Source: Planctomycetota bacterium (lineage in GTDB: Bacteria > Planctomycetota > Phycisphaerae > Sedimentisphaerales > Anaerohalosphaeraceae). From it: a stretch of DNA of 32,128 nucleotides. Location of the stretch: positions 1 through 32,128 of the forward strand of contig JAGHBX010000282.1 in NCBI GenBank assembly GCA_021160785.1, read 5' to 3'. This document shows, piece by piece, positions 8,563-18,199 of the stretch (its first letter is position 1; every line of letters starts with the position of its first letter). The notes under the pieces were generated by a model. It saw only the letters and a program-made list of their open reading frames with translations, did no database searches and was not told the origin of the DNA. The position numbers were made by a program, and so were the translations under genes.

Positions 8563-10281
8563 ATGGCTAAGGCGAAGAAACTTCCGTCTAATAGAAAATC
8601 GACCCCCCACGTCGCTACGTTCGGCGTTTGCGCCGCCGGCGACCCGCGAATCGACAAAGCGGCCCGCGACCGCACGACCAACATTATCGAGACTATCGCC
8701 GGGATCATCGCCAAAGAGGTGACAATGCCCGACGGTACGCCCGTCAACGTCGTCTGGAGCCCGGTCCTCATCGACGGCGAAAAACAGGCAGACATCGTCG
8801 CCCGCCAGTTTGTCGATTCAAACGTCGATGCGATCGTCTGCACGCCGGATACGTGGGCATTTCCGCAACTGTCGCTGATGAGCCTGCTTGCGCAATTGCC
8901 CGCCGAGACGCCGGTCAATATCACCTGCGGAAACAGCGCACCCAAGCCCGGCGTTGTGTTTGCCCACGCGGTAAACGGCGCATTAGCCCAGTCGGGCAGG
9001 CTGACACACTTAAACGTCGGCACCTGGCCCGATACGGGGGTGAATCCAAAACCCACGGCGCCCACGATCAAGGCATTAGTGGACTGGTGCTATGCGGCGC
9101 TTACCTACGCCGGGCTGAAGGGCAAACGCGTACTCATTTTCGGTCATGATTCGATGGGGATGGAAACCGCTCTTTCACATATCATTCCCACACGGCGAAC
9201 GTTCGGACTGGAAATAACGCGGCTGGATATGAAGCTCCTGGCCGACATGCTCAACAAAGGCGCATACGACGCAAAGGAACTGAACAAACTTCGCTCGTGG
9301 ATAAAGAGAAATCTCGGCAAACGCCTGGACTTGTCCCAGCCCGACGCCGAGACCAGGCTCGATCAGTCATTGGCGATGTACCTGATCATGCGCGATCTCA
9401 CCGCCGAGATCAACGCCGTCGGCGGCGGCTTTATGAACCAACTCGAGTGGGGCTCGGACCTTCGCGGCATACCGCTTCCGATCTGCGATATGGCAGAATC
9501 CCTCATGAATTCAACCTTCGATCACAACGGGCCCAAGCAGGCGATCCCCTTTGCAACCGAAGCGGACACGCAGGGCCTGTTGACGATGCTGTTTAAAAAC
9601 TGGCTTTCAGGCGGCAATCCGCCGCTGTTTATGGACTTTCGAAAGGTCTGGGAGCCCTGGGAGATACAGAAACTCGCAAAGAAGCTCAAGGTCAATTTCA
9701 CAAAGAACACCGTCTGGGCGCAGAAAGGCATTGTCGACGGCGACAACAGCGGTTCCGCCAGCCTAAACTGGGCGGGCAAACCCGGCGATTCGGCAGGCGC
9801 CATCATGAAAAACGTCTCCATGCCCGGCGCGGAGCTTTACTACTTCCCCGGCGGCGGAAACAGCGTTACCTTCGTCTCGCCCGGCGGCATAGAAGGCATC
9901 GCAAGCAGACTCGCCTACAGCGAATTGTCCGGCATGTTCAGTCTCATCTGGGACGAGGCCTTCACCGTCGATCTGCCGAAGAAACTCGCCGGCGCCGTCG
10001 CAAACTCCTCCAACGTGACCTGGCCCCACACGTGGGTCGTGCCGAAGTACGCCTCGATGGCCGAGTACAAACAGTTCGCGCCCGCCAACCACTTCCACAT
10101 GGTATGGAACCTCGAACCGGCAAGACTGCAGTACTGGATGGACCTGACCAACGTGATATCCGTCGCCCCGTGGCAGGCAAGACCCGCGTTCGTGGAGGAA
10201 ACAGACCGACCCATGCCGCTGATTTATCTGATCAACGGCGGCGAAAACGAAACCAAGCGTATGCGGGCCAGAGGGCATTAA
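8563..10281 (+). CDS. L-fucose/L-arabinose isomerase family protein (L-fucose isomerase-like)
   Basis: 572 aa; VATFGVCAAGDPRIDKAARDRTTNIIETIA, VVWSPVLIDGEKQAD, KGKRVLIFGHDSMGMETAL, CDMAESLMNSTFDHNGPKQAIPFATEADTQGLLTMLF. Starts 4 bp after the rhaB stop. Confidence 0.88.
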   Translation: MAKAKKLPSNRKSTPHVATFGVCAAGDPRIDKAARDRTTNIIETIAGIIAKEVTMPDGTPVNVVWSPVLIDGEKQADIVARQFVDSNVDAIVCTPDTWAFPQLSLMSLLAQLPAETPVNITCGNSAPKPGVVFAHAVNGALAQSGRLTHLNVGTWPDTGVNPKPTAPTIKALVDWCYAALTYAGLKGKRVLIFGHDSMGMETALSHIIPTRRTFGLEITRLDMKLLADMLNKGAYDAKELNKLRSWIKRNLGKRLDLSQPDAETRLDQSLAMYLIMRDLTAEINAVGGGFMNQLEWGSDLRGIPLPICDMAESLMNSTFDHNGPKQAIPFATEADTQGLLTMLFKNWLSGGNPPLFMDFRKVWEPWEIQKLAKKLKVNFTKNTVWAQKGIVDGDNSGSASLNWAGKPGDSAGAIMKNVSMPGAELYYFPGGGNSVTFVSPGGIEGIASRLAYSELSGMFSLIWDEAFTVDLPKKLAGAVANSSNVTWPHTWVVPKYASMAEYKQFAPANHFHMVWNLEPARLQYWMDLTNVISVAPWQARPAFVEETDRPMPLIYLINGGENETKRMRARGH

Positions 10282-10293
10282 AGAGGGAAACCG

Positions 10294-11196
10294 ATGAAAG
10301 CAAGCACGAAAGAGAAACTGCAAGGCATCTTCGCCCCCGTCGTAACACCCTTCAGGGACAATGAAGACATCGATCTCGTTGCGCTCAAACACAACCTGTC
10401 GCTGTACGCCCGGACAAATCTTGCTGGGTATCTGGCCCTCGGGTCCAACGGGGAGAACAAGAGTCTAAGCGAAAGCGAAAAGCTCAACATTGTTGAGACC
10501 GTACTTGCCGGCAAACATGCCCAACAAACTGTCGTTGTCGGCGTCATGTATGAAGCCCAGCGACATGCCGAGCGGTTCATTGCCGCCGTCGCCGATCTTG
10601 GCGCCGATTTCGCCCTCGTCCAAAGCCCATCCTATTTCAAAAAGCTTATCACCGACGACCTGCTGGACGGATATTTCTCAGCGCTGGCCGACTCATCCGC
10701 AATACCTCTGCTGGTCTACAACTGCCCGCAGTTTAACGGTATCACGCTTTCGATCGAACTGTTGCGCCAACTGTCAAAACATCCCAATATTGTGGGAATG
10801 AAAGACAGCACGCCCGGATGCGATCTTGAAGTCATGCAGCTAAGCAGCGACAGCTTTCATGTCATGGTCGGCTCGATTACGAAACTCAACGATTTTGTGC
10901 CGGCAGGCGCCATCGGGGGCACGATTTCTTTTGCCAATTACTGTCCGGACCTCGCCGTCGGGTTATATCGCCGCATTCGCGACGAGGGGCCGGCCGAAGC
11001 CGCCGATATGAATCACAGGCTCGTCGAATCGAACAAACGCATCTCAGGCCCTTTTGGCGTGCCCGGAGTCAAAGCAGCCATGAATCTGACAGGGTACGCC
11101 GGCGGAATCCCCAGGAGACCTCTTTGTCCGCTCACCGCCGACGAGGTCGATACGATCAAATCCATCCTCGTCGAACTCGGAGTGTTGGACAAGTAG
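10294..11196 (+). CDS. Dihydrodipicolinate synthase (DapA) family class I aldolase/lyase
   Basis: 300 aa; GIFAPVVTPFRDNEDID, YLALGSNGENKSLSESEKLNIVETV, LLVYNCPQFNGI, NIVGMKDSTPG (candidate Schiff-base Lys), VGSITKLNDFVPAGAIGGTISFAN. Confidence 0.9.
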   Translation: MKASTKEKLQGIFAPVVTPFRDNEDIDLVALKHNLSLYARTNLAGYLALGSNGENKSLSESEKLNIVETVLAGKHAQQTVVVGVMYEAQRHAERFIAAVADLGADFALVQSPSYFKKLITDDLLDGYFSALADSSAIPLLVYNCPQFNGITLSIELLRQLSKHPNIVGMKDSTPGCDLEVMQLSSDSFHVMVGSITKLNDFVPAGAIGGTISFANYCPDLAVGLYRRIRDEGPAEAADMNHRLVESNKRISGPFGVPGVKAAMNLTGYAGGIPRRPLCPLTADEVDTIKSILVELGVLDK

Positions 11197-11250
11197 GAGA
11201 TGTTCCGCTATCGATGTGGGCACACGGTCAGAGCATCGGGAATTGCTTTG

Positions 11251-13095
11251 TCAAATGTGCCTTGGATGGGTAGAATGGTTGGCATAGGTGTGTTTCTTGA
11301 GGTGGATTTGTATTACCGTTATGTCCGCCGGTGTGATGCCGCCGATCCTGGCCGCCTGCCCTAATGTGCTCGGGCAAAAGGCCGTCAGTTTCTCCTTTGC
11401 TTCACAACGGAGGTGGCTTATCTGATTAAAGTCCAGGTCGGGCGGGAGCTTTATGTTTTCCAGGTTCCTGAACGCCGCGATCTGCTGCCCCTGGCGGGCG
11501 AGGTAGCCTTCGTACTTCGCGTCGATGCAGGCCGCGGCGATTACATCGCCGCTGACTGCAAGGCCCTTGACCGTTTCATCATCGGCGAGTTCGTTGGGCA
11601 GATTCGAGTTGGGCTGTTTGAGCAACTGCCATAAGCTCTTGCCGTCTCTTCGATTGGACTTGAGGTAGGCGGTCAGCCGTTCGATATCGGCGAGCTTACT
11701 GCTGAACCTTTGCTCGCGCAGGTCGTCGACGAGTCCGACGGATCGGCCGATTCGGGTCAATCTCCGATCCGCGTTATCGGACCGTAACGCCAGACGGTAC
11801 TCGGCGCGTGAGGTGAACATCCGATAAGGTTCGTCAATCTGCTTCGTGCGCAGGTCGTCGATGAGCACGCCGATATAAGCCTGGTCCCTGCTTAAGACGA
11901 GCGGGTCGGCGCCGTTGAGTTTTCGGATAGCGTTGACACCGGCGATGAGTCCCTGGCCCGCCGCCTCTTCATAGCCGCTCGTGCCGTTGATCTGGCCTGC
12001 AAGGTACAGCCCCGCAACCGCCCGCGTCTCGAGGCTTGCCCGAAGCTGGATCGCCGGCACATAATCATACTCAATCGCATAGGCATAGTGGACTATCCGG
12101 GCGTTTTCGGTTCCGGGCAGCATCGCGATCATCCGCTCCTGAACATCCCTCGGGCACGATGTGCTGATGCCGTTGCAGTAAATCGTCGTAACCGCCTCAT
12201 CTTCCGGTTCGAGAAAGACCTGGTGGCGATCCTTGTCGGCAAACCGCACGATCTTGGTCTCGATGCTCGGACAATACCTGGTGCCCGTAGCCTCGATCTG
12301 TCCCGTGTACATGGGAGCCCGGTGGAGATTATCACGAAGGAGTTTGTGGATATTCTCATTGGTCCAGGTGACCCAGCACGGAACCTGCTCCCGGTCGATC
12401 CGGTCGGTCATGAATGAAAACGGCAGCGCCTCTTCATCGCCGTACTGGACTTCGGCCTTGTCAAAATCCACAGTCGCCGCATCCAGCCGCGGCGGCGTGC
12501 CGGTCTTCAATCTGCCGAGTTTCAGCCCGAGTCGCTTCAGGCTGTCGCTCAGTTCGTTGCTTGCCGGCTCATCCAGTCGGCCTCCCTCCCATTGGGCCTC
12601 GCCCATGTGCATCAGGCCCCGCAGAAACGTGCCCGTCGTAACCACTCCCGCCGGAGCATGAAAAACCGCGCCGTCTTTGCACGCGACACCGCAGACAGCC
12701 CCGTCCCTGGTGATGATGTCTGCGACAACACCCTCAACGATAGTCAGATTGTCGGCGGCGGCGAGACGATTGCCAATGTAGTCGGCGTACTTGTATTTGT
12801 CGGCCTGGGCCCGGGGCGACTGCACCGCAGGCCCCTTGGAGCGATTGAGCAAGCGAAACTGAATGCCGGTTGCGTCGATCGCCTGGCCCATCAGTCCGCC
12901 GAGCGCGTCGATTTCACGCACGATCTGTCCCTTGGCAAGCCCACCGATAGCCGGATTACAGCTCATTTTGGCAATTGTCTCGCGGCTGAGCGTGATAAGC
13001 AGCGTTTTTGCACCCAGTCGCGATGCCGCCCATGAGGCTTCGGCGCCGGCGTGACCTGCGCCCACAACGATGCAGTCATAGCGGTCCGTCTTCAT
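11251..13095 (-). CDS. mnmG: tRNA uridine-5-carboxymethylaminomethyl modification enzyme MnmG/GidA
   Basis: 614 aa; CIVVGAGHAGAEASWAASRLGAKTLLIT, MSCNPAIGGLAKGQIVREIDALGG, TTGTFLRGLMHMGEAQWEGGR, LKTGTPPRL, GTSGYEEAAGQGLIAGVNA, MFTSRAEYRLALRSDNADRRLT. Confidence 0.97.
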   Translation of the reverse strand: MKTDRYDCIVVGAGHAGAEASWAASRLGAKTLLITLSRETIAKMSCNPAIGGLAKGQIVREIDALGGLMGQAIDATGIQFRLLNRSKGPAVQSPRAQADKYKYADYIGNRLAAADNLTIVEGVVADIITRDGAVCGVACKDGAVFHAPAGVVTTGTFLRGLMHMGEAQWEGGRLDEPASNELSDSLKRLGLKLGRLKTGTPPRLDAATVDFDKAEVQYGDEEALPFSFMTDRIDREQVPCWVTWTNENIHKLLRDNLHRAPMYTGQIEATGTRYCPSIETKIVRFADKDRHQVFLEPEDEAVTTIYCNGISTSCPRDVQERMIAMLPGTENARIVHYAYAIEYDYVPAIQLRASLETRAVAGLYLAGQINGTSGYEEAAGQGLIAGVNAIRKLNGADPLVLSRDQAYIGVLIDDLRTKQIDEPYRMFTSRAEYRLALRSDNADRRLTRIGRSVGLVDDLREQRFSSKLADIERLTAYLKSNRRDGKSLWQLLKQPNSNLPNELADDETVKGLAVSGDVIAAACIDAKYEGYLARQGQQIAAFRNLENIKLPPDLDFNQISHLRCEAKEKLTAFCPSTLGQAARIGGITPADITVIQIHLKKHTYANHSTHPRHI

Positions 13096-13481
13096 CCTGC
13101 TTCCGCCACCGCCACCGCCGAGGCAATCGCGAAGTTTGCGGTATGGGTGATGCTCAGGGTGATCTGCTCGATGCCCGCCTCATCGGCGATCCGCCTGACC
13201 TCGCCGGACATTCTCACGATCGGCTGACCCGCAGGATTGTTGACGATCTCGATATCGGTCCAGGCAATCTTGCCCCGCCAGCCCGTGCCTATGAGTTTGA
13301 GCACGGCCTCCTTCGCCGCGAAACGCCCGGCAAGTTTCTCAATGCGATTGCGCACCGAATCGGCGTCGGATTGCTCACGCTCGGTAAAAACGCGGTTGAG
13401 AAAACGCACCCCATGGCGCTGGATCACTTCCTCCAGTCGCGGGAAATCCACAAGATCGATACCGTGTGCAATAATCTTCAT
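13092..13481 (-). CDS. acpS: Holo-[acyl-carrier-protein] synthase
   Basis: Start MKIIAHGIDLVDFPRLEEVIQRHG; FLNRVFTERE, RIEKLAGRFAAKEAVLKLIGTGWRG, SITHTANFAIASAVA; stop overlaps the mnmG ATG (ATGA). Confidence 0.93.
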   Translation of the reverse strand: MKIIAHGIDLVDFPRLEEVIQRHGVRFLNRVFTEREQSDADSVRNRIEKLAGRFAAKEAVLKLIGTGWRGKIAWTDIEIVNNPAGQPIVRMSGEVRRIADEAGIEQITLSITHTANFAIASAVAVAEAG

Positions 13482-13488
13482 TAGAGTA

Positions 13489-14685
13489 TTACTTGCTGCT
13501 AAGCGACCCGGTCGCCTGCCGCTGGCTCCACACCTTCTCCACACATACGTCAATGAATCGGTCCAGGCCCGAAATGTTCGCCCGATTCATCAATTTGCCG
13601 ATCAACTTGTCGAAACGCACCTTCCGCCGCGACATCTGTATCTCCTGTTCGATTCTCGGCTGAAGGTCTTCAAATGACGCGACGCCGCTCTTTTTCTTAT
13701 CTTCGAGCTTCATGATGAAAATATGCCCGTCCGACTCGACAGGACCGACAACTTCGCCGACTTCCATCTTCTCGGCCAGCGGGGGAAGAACGTGATGGGG
13801 CGGGTTCAGACTGGAACCCTCCGATACCCGGGTCCATAAGCCGCCCATCTCCTTACGATGACCGTCGGAATACACCTTCGCCAGCTCACCGAAGTCTTCA
13901 CCTTGCTTTATCCTGTCAATCAGTTCGGCCGCCTTTCGAATCGCCGCATCCTTGCGGGTCTCGCCGTCGCCAACTTCCATTTTATCATTATCAAGCTTAA
14001 TATCAATCAAGCGAAACTCAGTAAACCCTTCCCATATTACATCTTCCCGGCTCAGGAGCCTGGTGAACTGGAAACCTTTCTGCTGCATCGCTTCGTAATA
14101 CTCTAACATCTGGCTGTGCGAAATAGGCTTGTCCTCCAGAAGACTCTGCGAAACATAATACTGTCTTGTCAGCAGCATCTTCTTCTGGAATTCGCGATAC
14201 TGCCGCCAGTCCATACCTTGTTCGGCAATGGCCTCCTGCGCCAGTGCGTAATTATCTCCATGACTGGCTATGAATTTCTTGACTTCATTCTCCACCGCGC
14301 TGTCAAGCAGTTCGTCAATATTCTCCGGTGCGTCCTTCCTGGCCTCCTGGTAGAGCAGTATGTCGGTGATCTTGCTGATGACGGCGTCTTTGACAACAGG
14401 TCTTGCCTGGGCACTGAAATCCTCCCAACTGCTGCCTGCCGCCACGTTGCCCTCGAGTATGTTTATGACGGGTGTTACGACCTCACCGATCGTAATCGTT
14501 TCCGATTTGACGCTCAGTACAAGCCCGTCGGAGTGAGCCGCCGGATCGGCCCGTCGGGCAAGAGGAATCTGCTCCATTTCTTCGTCCGTAAACTTGCCCG
14601 TCTTTTGCGCAGCGTTTTCACAACCTGCCGACAATGACAGACCGGCCAGGCAAATCAAAAACAATATCAGGTTAATTCGACTCAT
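13489..14685 (-). CDS. PpiC/PrsA-type peptidyl-prolyl isomerase lipoprotein
   Basis: 398 aa; lipobox LSLSAGC; parvulin core AAELIDRIKQGEDFGELAKVYSDGHRKEMGGLWTRV...LPPLAEKMEVGEVVGPVESDGHIFIMKLEDKK. Confidence 0.85.
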   Translation of the reverse strand: MSRINLILFLICLAGLSLSAGCENAAQKTGKFTDEEMEQIPLARRADPAAHSDGLVLSVKSETITIGEVVTPVINILEGNVAAGSSWEDFSAQARPVVKDAVISKITDILLYQEARKDAPENIDELLDSAVENEVKKFIASHGDNYALAQEAIAEQGMDWRQYREFQKKMLLTRQYYVSQSLLEDKPISHSQMLEYYEAMQQKGFQFTRLLSREDVIWEGFTEFRLIDIKLDNDKMEVGDGETRKDAAIRKAAELIDRIKQGEDFGELAKVYSDGHRKEMGGLWTRVSEGSSLNPPHHVLPPLAEKMEVGEVVGPVESDGHIFIMKLEDKKKSGVASFEDLQPRIEQEIQMSRRKVRFDKLIGKLMNRANISGLDRFIDVCVEKVWSQRQATGSLSSK

Positions 14686-14756
14686 GTTCTTCCAGACCTT
14701 TCGACGCCGGTAAGCAGCCTGCCGGCGATCTCACCAGGCAAAAATCCCAAACAATG

Positions 14757-14786
14757 ATTATAAACCATTCGGGCTCGGGGGTCGAA
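14757..14786 (-). promoter_or_regulatory. Possible promoter upstream of the PpiC lipoprotein gene
   Basis: Minus-strand perfect TATAAT with a weak -35-like TTCGAC 18 nt upstream. Confidence 0.35.
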
Positions 14787-14791
14787 AAGTT

Positions 14792-14813
14792 TTTTTGTCG
14801 GCAAAGACAAAAA
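14792..14813. terminator. Possible AT-rich hairpin TTTTTGTC-GGCAAA-GACAAAAA between mfd and the ppiC-like gene
   Basis: Perfect 8-bp inverted repeat with T/A tracts in the 192-bp intergenic gap downstream of mfd (minus strand). Stem is weak (AT-rich). Confidence 0.3.
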
Positions 14814-14877
14814 CTCATCCGGCGACCCCACCATCGGCGGCTAAAGGGTACATCGGCATTGACGGCCCAAAAAACGA

Positions 14878-17800
14878 TTATTTCAGCAACATTTTACGCA
14901 GAACGGCCATCAATGTTTGCGGCTGGAAGTAGTTTTTGTCTAATCGCAGATGAACCGTCCTTTTATCGGGAATACGCACAATCCCGGGCGCCCGTGCGAA
15001 TAAATCGGCCGCGGGTGCAGAATCGGAGAAAGCGAAAACCACATCCGGTTTCGAGACGATTATACTCTTTATCATCCAGCGTCCCGCCAGGACCTTCAAT
15101 TCACTGAGGTCCAGCAGGCGGGCGACCTGGCTGGGTACGGGTCCGAACAGGTCAGTCAGTTCCTCGGACAATCTTTTCAGGTCGCCGGCGTCTTTGGCTA
15201 AGGCAATCCTCCGGTAAACATCCATCCGCTGGCGGTCGGAGGGGATATAGCTTTTGGGAATGTACGTTGAAAAGCCAAGGTCAACCAGCGCGCCTGCCGG
15301 TTCTTCGACGGGTTCGTTTTTCAAACGGCTGACCGCCTCGCCAAGAAGGCGGCAGTAGAGTTCATAGCCGACGGTGTTAATGTGTCCTGATTGCTCGGAA
15401 CCTAAGATATTGCCCGCACCGCGAATCTCAAGGTCGCGAAGTGCGATGCGAAAGCCCGCGCCCAACTGCGAGTACTCCTCGATCGCCTTCAATCGCCTGG
15501 CGGCGAGCGGTGTGATAGAACGTGTGGCGGGCAGCAGCATGTAGGCGTAGGCGCGGTGCTTGTATCGGCCGACCCTGCCGCGGAGTTGATGCAGTTGAGC
15601 CAGGCCGAATCGATCGGCGTCGCAGATGATCATCGTATTGGCGTTGGGAATATCCAGACCCGACTCGATGATCGTCGAACAGACAAGCACATCCGTCTTT
15701 CCCGTCACGAAGCGAATCATCGCGTTTTCCAGATCGTGTTTGGCCATCTGTCCGTGCGCGATATCGATCCTGACCTTCTCATCATCCAGTATCTTCCGCA
15801 CATCGTCGGCTGCACGCTCTATCGTCTGCACGCGATTGTGCAGGAAGAACACCTGCCCGTCGCGATTTAACTCATGCAGGATCGCCTTGCGTATCAAATC
15901 GTGTTCGCCTCGACACACCTTGGTCACAATCGCCCGCCGATCCAGCGGCGGCGTCCCAAGCGAACTGATGTCCCGCAGCCCCAGCAGCGACAGGTGAAGT
16001 GTTCGCGGAATGGGCGTCGCCGTCATGGTCAGTACATCGACGTTGACCTTGAGCTTTTTGAGCCGCTCCTTGTGCTCCACGCCAAATCGCTGCTCCTCGT
16101 CAATGATCAATAGCCCAAGGTCCTTGAAGCCCACATCGCTGCTTAACAGCCGGTGGGTTCCGATGAGAATGTCCACGTTGCCGCGCCGGGCGGCGGAGGT
16201 GATCTCCTTTGCCGTCTTTGCGGTGACGAACCGATTGATCACCTCGATTACCACCGGGAAATCCGCAAAGCGTTCGGCAAAGGTTCGTCCGTGCTGTACA
16301 CAGAGCACGGTGGTGGGCACAAGTATCGCCACCTGCTTGCCCGCAACGACAGCCTTAAACGCCGCCCGCATGGCAAGTTCGGTCTTGCCGTAGCCCACAT
16401 CGCCGCACAGCAGGCGGTCCATCGGCACGGTTCTCTTCATATCGTCCTTGATCTGACCGCATACGGTGATCTGGTCAGGTGTTTCCTGGTAGAGAAAAGA
16501 CTCCTCGAACTCCTTCTGCCACGTCGAATCGTCGCCGAAGGCGTACCCCCCTAATTTCTTGCGGCTGGCCTGGGTCTCCAGGAGTTGGGCGGCTAATTCC
16601 TGAACACCTTTTGCGACTTTTTCTTTCTGTTGCCGCCACCTCTTTGTTCCGATCCTGCTGAGGGTGGGGCGTTTGGGCGCCGAGCCGATAAATTTCTGCA
16701 CGAGGCCGATACTGCCGACGGGCACATGGATGAGAATCTTGTCGGCATATTCGATGGTCAGGTATTCGCTGACGCTGTCGTTTTTCTCCATCGTCCGTAT
16801 GCCTTTGAACTTGCCGATGCCGTAACTGATATGGACGACGTAATCGTTCTTCTGCAGATCCAGCAGGCTCTCCACCGGCGAGACGCTGCGTATCGCGCGG
16901 ATCCGGCGGCGGACCGCGTACTGGCCGAATATTTCGTGATGACTGATGACAATCGTATTGAGTGAATTGACTATGAAGCCCTGATGAATGAATCCCACGG
17001 GCAGATGAAAATTATCCGGCGGACTGCCGTGAGTTTCGCGAATGATTTCCGTAACACGGTTAACCTCGGCGCTGTTTTCACAATATAGCATTACCTCCTT
17101 GTGTTCGGTCTGCTCAAGCATTTCTTCGATGACCGCCTTGCTGGACTTCCACATGGAACCGGCCTTATGCTCGTAGTGCTGGGCGCTGCTTACATCGAGG
17201 TGCAGCGTCTCCGGCGAAGAGGCATCGGCAAAACGGCTGATCTCGAGCAGCACAAACCTCTGCAGCGCCTTGTAGATCGCACTGAACGGATAAAGCCCTC
17301 TCGCATCGTCCACCCGGTCAAGGAATACGCTTGAGACTTCGGCGACCTCAATCGGCTCGTCGAGAATAATGACGGTGTCGGCAGGCAGGAGATTGATAAA
17401 AAGCTCCGTCTGTTCGAGCCGTTCGCAGCCTCCGGGCATGATGACATTTAAGCTGTCAATCTGCTCGCTGGATCGCTGCGTATCCAGATTTATCCGCCGA
17501 ATACTCTCGATGGTATCGCCGAAGAATTCCACGCGAACGGCTCCAGTATCTCGTACGGCCGTCTGGCCTAAGGTGCGGCCGGTCTCTGTGGTCACGGGAG
17601 CAAAGATATCGACGATCCCGCCGCGCTGGGCGAACTGGCCGGGCATATCCACACGCTCAACGCGTTCGAATCCCGCATCGAAGAGCCACTCAACGACAAG
17701 CGCCGGCTCGATCGTCTCGTTGACAGCTAATTTGAGTCCGCCCTCTTCGAGCACCTGCACACTCGGCACGGGCTGGTTGATCGCCTGGATGGATGTGGAG

Positions 17801-18156
17801 ATAACAAGATCGCCCAAATCGCCCGGCGACCCGCGACCGAGCCCCACGGCGACCCTCAATCGCTGGGCGGCGATTTCGTCGGTCGCGTCGCTGAACTTGT
17901 CCTGCCCTTCCCAGACCGGAAAGCTTTCGGGCGTGCGGCCGAGGAAAACCACAAGGTCGTCGGCGACATTGTCGGCGTCGTCGATGTGGGCACTGACGTA
18001 GAGAATCGGCCTTTTCAGCTCGCGACTAAGGTGAGCCGCCAGGATCGGCGCAAAGGACCCCCACGTCCCGTCTACTTTTACCGGCCCTGCGCCGCCGGCG
18101 GTTTCTTTCAGACGCGACACGATCTGTCGAACAACTTTGTCGTTACCAAGGTCCAC
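14878..18156 (-). CDS. mfd: Transcription-repair coupling factor
   Basis: 1092 aa, GTG start; DYVVHISYGIGKFKGI, MDRLLCGDVGYGKTELAMRAAFKAV, LLIIDEEQRFGVEHKERLKKLKVNVDVLTMTATPIPRTLHLSLLGLRDISSLGTPP, STIIESGLDIPNANTMIICDADRFGLAQLHQLRGRVGR. Confidence 0.97.
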   Translation of the reverse strand: MDLGNDKVVRQIVSRLKETAGGAGPVKVDGTWGSFAPILAAHLSRELKRPILYVSAHIDDADNVADDLVVFLGRTPESFPVWEGQDKFSDATDEIAAQRLRVAVGLGRGSPGDLGDLVISTSIQAINQPVPSVQVLEEGGLKLAVNETIEPALVVEWLFDAGFERVERVDMPGQFAQRGGIVDIFAPVTTETGRTLGQTAVRDTGAVRVEFFGDTIESIRRINLDTQRSSEQIDSLNVIMPGGCERLEQTELFINLLPADTVIILDEPIEVAEVSSVFLDRVDDARGLYPFSAIYKALQRFVLLEISRFADASSPETLHLDVSSAQHYEHKAGSMWKSSKAVIEEMLEQTEHKEVMLYCENSAEVNRVTEIIRETHGSPPDNFHLPVGFIHQGFIVNSLNTIVISHHEIFGQYAVRRRIRAIRSVSPVESLLDLQKNDYVVHISYGIGKFKGIRTMEKNDSVSEYLTIEYADKILIHVPVGSIGLVQKFIGSAPKRPTLSRIGTKRWRQQKEKVAKGVQELAAQLLETQASRKKLGGYAFGDDSTWQKEFEESFLYQETPDQITVCGQIKDDMKRTVPMDRLLCGDVGYGKTELAMRAAFKAVVAGKQVAILVPTTVLCVQHGRTFAERFADFPVVIEVINRFVTAKTAKEITSAARRGNVDILIGTHRLLSSDVGFKDLGLLIIDEEQRFGVEHKERLKKLKVNVDVLTMTATPIPRTLHLSLLGLRDISSLGTPPLDRRAIVTKVCRGEHDLIRKAILHELNRDGQVFFLHNRVQTIERAADDVRKILDDEKVRIDIAHGQMAKHDLENAMIRFVTGKTDVLVCSTIIESGLDIPNANTMIICDADRFGLAQLHQLRGRVGRYKHRAYAYMLLPATRSITPLAARRLKAIEEYSQLGAGFRIALRDLEIRGAGNILGSEQSGHINTVGYELYCRLLGEAVSRLKNEPVEEPAGALVDLGFSTYIPKSYIPSDRQRMDVYRRIALAKDAGDLKRLSEELTDLFGPVPSQVARLLDLSELKVLAGRWMIKSIIVSKPDVVFAFSDSAPAADLFARAPGIVRIPDKRTVHLRLDKNYFQPQTLMAVLRKMLLK

Positions 18157-18165
18157 TATCAGTTA

Positions 18166-18193
18166 TAGGGCGGGGCTTGCCCCACCGCTATCG
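18166..18193. repeat. Dispersed palindromic repeat, copy C (tagggcggggcttgccccaccgctatcg)
   Basis: Between ileS and mfd (both minus strand); about 10 bp upstream of the mfd GTG start. Confidence 0.85.
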
Positions 18194-18199
18194 TCTGGA

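Noticed and set aside
8283-9071. 262-aa minus-strand ORF over rhaB/isomerase
   Set aside because: Shadow ORF antisense to two recognised enzymes.
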